A stretch of DNA of 64,000 bases from Hippasteria phrygiana (lineage: Eukaryota > Echinodermata > Asteroidea > Valvatida > Goniasteridae). Position 1 is the stretch's first letter. Every line of letters begins with the position of its first letter. Made by a program: the position numbers and the translations under genes. The stretch covers positions 186,001 through 250,000 of the forward strand of contig JAZGUH010000003.1 of the NCBI GenBank assembly GCA_037893225.1. The letters run 5' to 3'. The notes under the pieces were generated by a model. The model worked only from the letters and a program-made list of their open reading frames with translations, was not told the origin of the DNA and did not search any database. Positions 57,235-64,000 of this stretch are shown here, one piece after another.

Positions 57235-57405
57235 CAAACAATCCACAAGGGAAACTGACTAGGTAAATTTGAATACATTTTCAAAGTAAACAAAGCAACT
57301 GGCAGGAGCTGGATTCGAACCTGCGACCTCCGGGTTACCGTACCGGCGCTCGATCTACCAACTGAGCTATCTTGCCCTATGTTGGCGGTCTCCCAAATTG
57401 TCAGT
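57235..57405 (-). mobile_element. tRNA-derived SINE, family 1 (best preserved)
   Basis: Minus strand reads GGCAAGATAGCTCAGTTGGT (box A), then GGTCGCAGGTTCGAATCCAG (box B) and CTCCTGCC, which can still pair with GGCAAGA. The tail GTCAGTTTCCCTTGTGG follows. Confidence 0.8.
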
Positions 57406-58379
57406 TTAAAGTTTAAAGTTAACTTTTCTAAACACCATTCATGTCATTCCATGCATACAATATTCATTACAATATGTTACAGTAGATGATGCTGTGGAGC
57501 ATAAGTTGTTTATCACGTGCCGAAATTTGGGTCACTTTACGACCCCTGCGCATAATTTCGTCATCCCCCATAAGACTACACACCACCACTTTGTACAAAT
57601 GATCTTCCACAGACAGCGGCACAAGCCGTCACCAACATCAGAAAAAAACTTCCATTTTAACCACTTTAACATAAAAAAATGCCTGGAATTATCAATTTCA
57701 TCTTTAACCCCCATCTTACAAGGAATCCTAAAAACTTGAAAAAAAATAGTTCACCTTACAGTTTGGAAGTGGGCCATGTACCCGTAGGTTAGGTTCAATT
57801 TCTTGAAATGTCACTCGAAATGATGGAATAAAATTTTTAAAAAATATCGCTTACCAAGACCACAGGTTTCACCACTCCAGAAGTAGGCGCGCGAATATTG
57901 ATACGCGCAAATTTAGATGGTGCAATGATACTTCAGTTCATGTTGTATTACTTGTTTATACAGTAGGATCATGCCTCCATCATAGGCCTATGGTTGTTAA
58001 ACTCCATATAGAAGGGGTGGTTGCAAACATAAGATCTAGCTTACCTAGGCAGGCCAGTAGCCGGAGCCTCAATTTAATAACTTGGAAAAACAAATAATTT
58101 AATACTCATTTACTAATAACCTTGTAAACATGTTTATAATTTGCTGTAAATTCAAATTGTAGCAGGCTTCGGAGCTTATTATTTACATGTGCAACAGAGA
58201 TTACTTTTAGGTCGTGTTTGTTGTGGACGGTACTACGTTGATTTTCCAAACATTTTAAAGCTATTTTCTGACTTGTGAGAGCTGAAATAAATTCTTGATT
58301 TTTGTTTTCTATTTTGGCAAACATTGTTTGTGTTTCGTGTAAATTGTAATGTTTTAAAAGGCCGGATTCAGCTTGTTCT

Positions 58380-58825
58380 GGGATAACTGCGAAATTGTGC
58401 AGCACATATTTATTCCCATTTATAAATACCTTTTTTGTATAATTCAGCAAAAACAACCCGAAACAACTTGAAGATTATATATTTCCAATGATTTAGTTCC
58501 AAAATTTTACCTTGTTTTGTAAAATACCCCTTTAGCAATTTAATTACATGTAATGGTATGTGCCTCACGCGAGTAGTGCTAAAAATGTCCTTATATAGAA
58601 ATTGACACGCGGGTGACCTGCGTGGTGTGACTCTTAACACGGTAGTATGGCGCTTGCGTAATTAGGAGAGTGACTGGTCACGCGAGTGTTCAACCAATAA
58701 AAGGGACCAGATTTCATAGGTGTCTATATTTCATGTGACACCGGAAAAAGTGTGTAAAACCAGTTTATCACCCGTTTAAAACCACCCATGTGACAGGCTC
58801 TCGACCAATAAGAATGGGTAAACTG
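58380..58825. mobile_element. Interspersed element, family E, copy 1
   Basis: Shares TTATTCCCATT, GTGACTGGTCACGCGAGTGT, CAACCAATAAAAGGGACC, AGGTGTCTATATTTCATGTG and GTGACAGGCTCTCGACCAAT with 63300-63782, in the same order. Confidence 0.8.
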
Positions 58826-59044
58826 TTTTAGGTATATAAAATGTTGATCCCAACTACAAGTCCTTTGCGACTTATCACAGATTCATTTTTGAATCAGCCA
58901 AATGCAACTGAAGAGTGCACGGATTTTGAGGCACGAAAGCATGCTCATGCTTTCAAGAGGATCTGTGAAAAGTCCTCTGCTTGCACACCCAATCAGATTT
59001 GATTTACAAAACCAACCCTGGTCATATGTCCGACTATTCTAAAC

Positions 59045-59280
59045 TTTTAACCCTAACATCACCTTAACCCTAACCCACCTCAATCCTCCAAAATCCTCCT
59101 TGCGGTTTTGGAGGATTTTGGAGGATTTTGGAGGGTTGAGGATGAAGATGAATGGTATTTTTTTTAAAAGAGGATTTTGGAGGATTGAGGATGACTGGTG
59201 TTTCAAGCAGAGGATTTTAGAGGATTGAGGATGAACGGTGTTTAAAGCACATGAGGATTTTGGAGGATTGAGGATGGTTC
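59045..59280. repeat. GGATTTTGGAGGATTGAGGATG repeat
   Basis: About five irregular units of AGGATTTTGGAGGATTGAGG separated by 15-35 bases, preceded by short CCCTAAC words. Confidence 0.85.
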
Positions 59281-60186
59281 CTAGCAAAAAAGGTCTAGGG
59301 GGTAAGGGTTAAGCTACAAAATACTATGAGTAGTAAAATGTAGTATGCAGTACTTTCACCTACATGTACTTGCATGACTTGTGTGCAATAATTTTTAGTA
59401 TTTGGTACTTCACCCCAAATACATGTATGTATAATTGCGTTGCTCGGTTTAGGGGAATTTTTTTTATCTTATAAGGGGGAAACACAGTATGAATTACTGG
59501 TTTTCAGAGGCGATACATTTTTTTTATCTTAGCCGTCCAATTCATTGACACAAATATAATTTACCCAGTAACTTAACTGTATTACATAGAAGTAGTATTT
59601 TGTAGTTGCCAGTATCTAGACTGCTGTCATTACACACCCATTCATCAGTCACAGAGAGTCTCAGTGCTACAAAATCTGAAGTAGTATTCTGCAGTACTCG
59701 GTTCTTTATACCAAAATAATGCCTATAGGACGTTAGGGTTAATGGACATAACCAGCACAAAAAATCAATCTGGTACCCGATTGAAAACAAGCACGGGTAC
59801 CCGGGTAAAAGTCAATCTCAAAAAGTAAATCTGGGAAATTGCTGTTCATATTGTTCGTAAAAGTCTGTATGTAAATACTACCACATCGCGTCATAGATGT
59901 TAATCTGTTCTGTTTTTTATGTGCCCTGGTTTTTTTCATTTTAAAAATTCCTCACAAAAGACATTTGAAAACGTTCTTTTTCATTGTGGGAAAATTTACT
60001 AAGTAATATGTTGATTCAGTTACAGGTACTCAATTCTATAATCTGGAACCAGTTCCTGACACTTTTTGGCATGACACCGGTTCAGATGCACACAGCCCCT
60101 AGTACATGTAGTGTACCGTTCAATGCCCTAATAACTGGCAGAGGAAAACTGATTGCACAAACAGACAAACAAACAACTGGACTCAC

Positions 60187-60262
60187 CCAAACCGAAGAAA
60201 CTACGAGGCAGTGTCGCTGCCTTTTTCTTCACGATCACAAAGCAACTGTCAGAATCTGACAT
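60187..60262 (-). CDS. Candidate alternative first coding exon, phase 1 donor
   Basis: On the minus strand an ATG at 60262 opens a 25-codon frame (MSDSDSCFVIVKKKAATLPR, then SFFGL) that ends at GGTTTGG before gtgagt. The outgoing phase is 1, which matches the acceptors of FGD-like exons 2-5 but not a junction to exon 1. Codon composition is more GC-rich than the surroundings. It could be an alternative 5' exon of the FGD-like gene or the first exon of another gene. No homology is recognised; the evidence is one good donor and a short frame. Confidence 0.35.
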
Positions 60263-60269
60263 CCCTAAA

Positions 60270-61900
60270 CCCTGTTTCCAGTTCTGCCGTAACCGAGTGA
60301 AAATCCAACAGTTCAACGGCCATCAGAAATCCATTTGGAAACAATGCGGGAATGCAAATTGCTACCAAAAGCCAGCCGACCGTGTCAGAAAACACATGAA
60401 GTTACATGTATATGGCAGTCAAACCAGTGACATACATGCATGACATGTAGCTGTTCCGAAGCCGTGAACTTTCAACACACGCAGTTCACCAGATGAAGAG
60501 AGTTTCCTGAAACCCACACCATTCAATAATTAAGCAGCATTCACCTGTTAGTTTACAGGAAAAGGGAAGTGGGACTTATAGAAGTGTACATGTAGGGGAT
60601 GAGTTGAAACCACACATTTGTCGGATGGTCCTTGGACATACAGGATACCGTGCGTGGCGATTTTTGCAGCAGAGGATGCACGTCATACATTGTGCTGATT
60701 ATACATGAACGCTCCGCACACAACTCCCTAGTAGTACATTGTCCATGTACATGTTCTGCAATCACAATACATTAATTTCCTGTAGGTTTCAGGCGATGCT
60801 TGAGACTTTTAGACATACATCTACATGTATACTTACAATTAAGTTGTATATTTAAAGACCTAGTAGAACGCTTTGAAAAAAATGTGAAATTATTGTCTGT
60901 CTACAGATATGTCAATATAGAGAGCGATACACAAACAAATATGCTGTATTTTCCTTTTTAATTTGAAAAAAAAATGCAAATTGGCTCACTTTTGAAAATC
61001 CTATCGTCTGAAAAAGCGTACGTCACGTCTATTTGCATGTCATGCGTTATGCATTTATTGCGTATGGCGTCATGTTGTGTAGTCCGATCGTTGCACTTGG
61101 TACAAGTTCATACATGAGTACGCGGTATTTACACAGAATACATGTTGAATTAACTTCGTCTCTGTATCCCATCATGTAAGCCTACTATTTCAATTCCAAA
61201 TCTGAGTTTAGTATGGATGACTACACGCGATGACGTCAAGGCTAACAGCGCGCAGCTGACGGCAGCAGGTGGGAAAACTTGGAGTAAGCGCGAAATTTAA
61301 ATATTTAATTAGCATCTTTCTCTCATCCGTTAATTAATAATGATGGATAGAAAATGACAATATTTAGCACAAATTTGGTTTCTTGTAATTCATAATCCAG
61401 ATACTAATCTTTTTTAGAGAATTAAACTTTGGTTGTAGTAGGTCTTTAAAATAAATACGTTCAGGTATCAACAGACTTACCTTCATTGCTGCTCTCGTTT
61501 CAACTTTGTAACATTTTTCAACAGCTCGTCTCCTTTTGATGTTTTTTTGGAGTTTGAAATCATTCCCGACAAACATGGAGTAGATATAGTGTTGAATTTT
61601 ATTGTTTTACTTTTTATTCCGAGTTAATATTCTTGGAATCTCCTGGAAATTGAAGTTTTGGTTTTACTTTTGTTCCATGGGTGTAAGTTCAACTGGATAA
61701 TAATAATAAAAAGTATTTCATTTTTCTGGAAATGATATGCAACCTCTGATGCGGTTGAATAGTTCCTAATTTCTTATTGTGCAGAGTGCAAACAAAAATT
61801 ACTCTTTTAAGTTCTGATCCAAGATGCAGAATCTCTGGGTAGGCATACACCGCGTAGTGGGGGAATTTTTGTGCCCTGCCGGCGAAGCCAAAAGGGCATA
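60270..61900. other. Unrecognised non-coding sequence
   Basis: No exon, SINE head or tandem repeat supported. Confidence 0.35.
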
Positions 61901-61921
61901 CTGCGTTTGCCTTGTCCTTCC

Positions 61922-61941
61922 GTGTGTGTGTGTGTGTGTGT
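61922..61941. repeat. GT microsatellite
   Basis: About ten GT units. Confidence 0.9.
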
Positions 61942-62135
61942 GAGTACATGTATGTATATACTGGCAATCGTGGACCTAGGACAAAAGAATTCGGGCACAG
62001 ACAAAGGGTCCACTTTTGACCGAACGTCCACGATTGAAAATCGTGTACAAAACCAATAAGAAAGGTCTTCCGAAAAAGTTAGTGTAAACAAAAGAGGAAC
62101 AATGGGACGTGCGTGTGGGTGGGTGTCCCTGTGGA

Positions 62136-62590
62136 TGGTTGGGACACGATAACCAGAGAAGGACTTGACATATCAACTTCCTATTTGGTATGTGGGTTGG
62201 TCTTGGGGTCCTCTAGAACCCTGTTAGTTTTGGACCCCATAGGTCAAAGGTCAAGGCCGTTATGCTTAAAACAATAGAAATGGTTGGGACAAGATAACTT
62301 GAGAAGGACTTGACATATCAACTTCCTATTTGGTATGTGGGTTGGTCTTGGGGTCCTCTAGAACCCTGTTAGTTTTGGACCCCATAGGTCAAAGGTCAAG
62401 GCCGTTATGCTTAGAACAATAGAAATGGTTGGGACAGGATAACTTGAGGAGGACTTGACATATCATATTCCTATTTAGTATGTGGATTGGTCTTGGGGTC
62501 CTCTAGAACCCTATTGGTTTTGCACCCCATAGGTCAAAGGTCAAGGTCATTATGCTTAAAACAATAGAAATGGTTGGGACAAGATAACTT
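62136..62590. repeat. 145-bp tandem repeat, 3 units and a partial, each with a DR1 site
   Basis: TGGTTGGGACANGATAAC recurs at 62136, 62281, 62426 and 62571, exactly 145 apart. Each full unit carries AGGTCAAAGGTCA (62241-62253, 62386-62398, 62531-62543), the DR1 arrangement bound by HNF4, RXR and COUP-TF type nuclear receptors. Whether it is used is unknown. Confidence 0.95.
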
Positions 62591-63114
62591 ACTTTAATCT
62601 GAAATAAGCAGTCTTATTTCTGTTGCAGATACAGTAAGCAGATCCATAACCTCTGATGCACCATTTGCACTTTCCTTTGATGCATATGTTTGTCATATTA
62701 ACACATTTTTCTTTTAATAAATCAGTCTTTAGTTAAAAAGGGTAATTCAACTTGGCAGGGCATTTGTGTTTGTCAACACCATTCTTGTTTATATTTGTTA
62801 GGCAAATTAGTACCGAGTTTATGGGGGACATTTCTCTGTCCCCATAATGATTTTGGTCCCTAAGACCATGGAGACGTATATCGTACGACCAGTGTATGTC
62901 CCCACATTTACGGTGCGTGATGGAGTGTTCACACCCATACGTAGTTACGTACACTATACTTACACAAAACATAGCACAGTAACTCTCTGACTCTAAGTAG
63001 ACTGCATAAGTGAAATGTGTTGATAGGAAAAGTTTCCAATCGCAGCATTTGCAGGTATGCTGCATTAATTAAACACTAGAAACAGAAATAAACAGGCCTG
63101 TTGTTTAGTCCGTT

Positions 63115-63790
63115 GTGAAAAGCTTAAGCGGTTTTAGGAAGGGAATAAATATGTGCCAGGCCGGTTTTAAACAAATACATTTAAAACCGCCTTGGGGCCT
63201 GGGCACTTAATAATGACCCGAGCCGAAGGCAAGGGTCATTATCAGCGTCCAGGCCCCAAGGCGGTTTTAAACGTACTTGTTTAAAACCTGCCAAGCACAT
63301 ATTTATTCCCATTCATAATACCTTTTTGTAAAATTCAGCAAAAAATCCCCGAAATACCTTGAAAATTATAAATTTCCAATGATCTTGTTGAAAATATTTA
63401 CCTTGTTTTGTAAAACACCCCTTTAACTATTTCTTGGTATGTACAGGTAACCTCAGGCGAGTAGTGCTAAAATTTCCTGATATGAAATTGACGTGCACGT
63501 GACGCGTATTGCGTGATGTGGCGTGATGTGGCGCAGAATGCAGTAGTGCCGGTGTGAATTTATGGACTCTAAATTTGGACTCATCATCAGTAGTAATGCG
63601 CTTGTGTAATTAGGAGAGTGACTGGTCGCTCGAGTGTTCAACCGATAAAAGGGACCGGATTTCATAGGTGTCTAAATTGCATGTGAAACCGGAAAAAGTG
63701 TTTAAAACCGGTTGGTACATGTACTTTTAGCACTCGTTTAAAACCCCACATGTGACAGGCTCTCGACCAATAGGATAGGTAAACTGTCTT
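63115..63790. mobile_element. Interspersed element, family E, copy 2, with 5' foldback
   Basis: 63140-63310 is a long hairpin: GAATAAATATGTGCCAGGCC is mirrored by GCCAAGCACATATTTATTCC, and CCGCCTTGGGGCCTGG by CCAGGCCCCAAGGCGG, around AGCCGAAGGC. The rest matches 58380-58825. Confidence 0.8.
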
Positions 63791-63881
63791 ACATGTAGGT
63801 ATTTATGAATTGATATGCAACAGTAATAACGTGAAACAAACCACAAGGGCAACTGACTAGGTAATTGCGAGACAACCCTAA

Positions 63882-64000
63882 TTAAACGTAGTGTACATGA
63901 TTGTATGGTCATTGTTGTAATTTTTAGAAATGGGCGGATTTGGGGGTTAAGTATTTTATAGGAAATATCGTTTCACTGACCTGTTCAAAGTTTTGCATTC
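63882..64000. mobile_element. TTAA-type foldback element, family A, cut by window end
   Basis: TTAAACGTAGTGTACATGAT, then AATGGGCGGATTTGGGGGTT and the start of the family interior. Confidence 0.75.

Noticed and set aside
57300..57375. Possible tRNA gene
   Set aside because: Has boxes A and B and partial acceptor pairing, but it is embedded in a repeated SINE with a common tail and lacks a clean anticodon arm.
59045..59080. CCCTAAC words resembling telomeric repeat
   Set aside because: Only isolated words, not a (TTAGGG)n array; part of a local GGATTTTGGAGGATT repeat.

Overview
The window is animal genomic DNA, not microbial. Coding blocks are short, have GT/AG splice sites and keep one reading frame across kilobase introns; the rest is AT-rich and crowded with SINEs, LINE fragments, foldback elements and minisatellites. 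The frequent ACATGTAC runs, tRNA-headed SINEs, CR1/L2-like LINE pieces and many short DNA transposons fit a marine invertebrate deuterostome; an echinoderm such as a sea star is my guess, without proof.

One gene dominates. On the minus strand I can join eight exons (54206 down to 8798) into a single open frame of 1304 codons. Its last three exons carry the first half of a Dbl-homology (RhoGEF) domain of the FGD (Cdc42 exchange factor) type. The rest of DH and the expected PH-FYVE-PH part must lie beyond the left edge. Exons 2-5 all start and end in phase 1 and encode a long, low-complexity, proline- and basic-rich N-terminus. A short exon-like segment near 60.2 kb, also ending in phase 1, could be an alternative first exon. 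On the plus strand a possible first coding exon (55330-55406) lies head to head with FGD exon 1, and two orphan exon-like segments (3575-3715, 5288-5365) lie in the last visible FGD intron.

Layout: 1-8.8 kb, intron with TTAA-bounded and other foldback elements, SINEs and an 11-bp minisatellite; 8.8-12.4 kb, DH exons; 12.4-26.4 kb, a 14-kb intron with Tc1/mariner-like, hAT-like, LINE, SINE and mariner remnants; 26.4-33.1 kb, exons 5, 4 and 3 with a 91-bp satellite; 33.1-53.6 kb, introns with a nested hAT element, two copies of a unit carrying a Crypton-like exon, a CR1-like LINE and several foldbacks; 53.6-55.4 kb, exon 1 and a putative shared promoter; 55.4-64 kb, mostly repeats, including two inverted 16-bp arrays and a 145-bp tandem repeat holding nuclear-receptor-type DR1 sites.

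The most interesting signals are the repeated unit that pairs a Crypton-like exon with a 3' hairpin, three hAT-type elements with exact 8-bp target duplications, a crowd of TTAA-bounded foldback families, the symmetric cassette-exon design of the FGD N-terminus, and the mirror-image 16-bp arrays.
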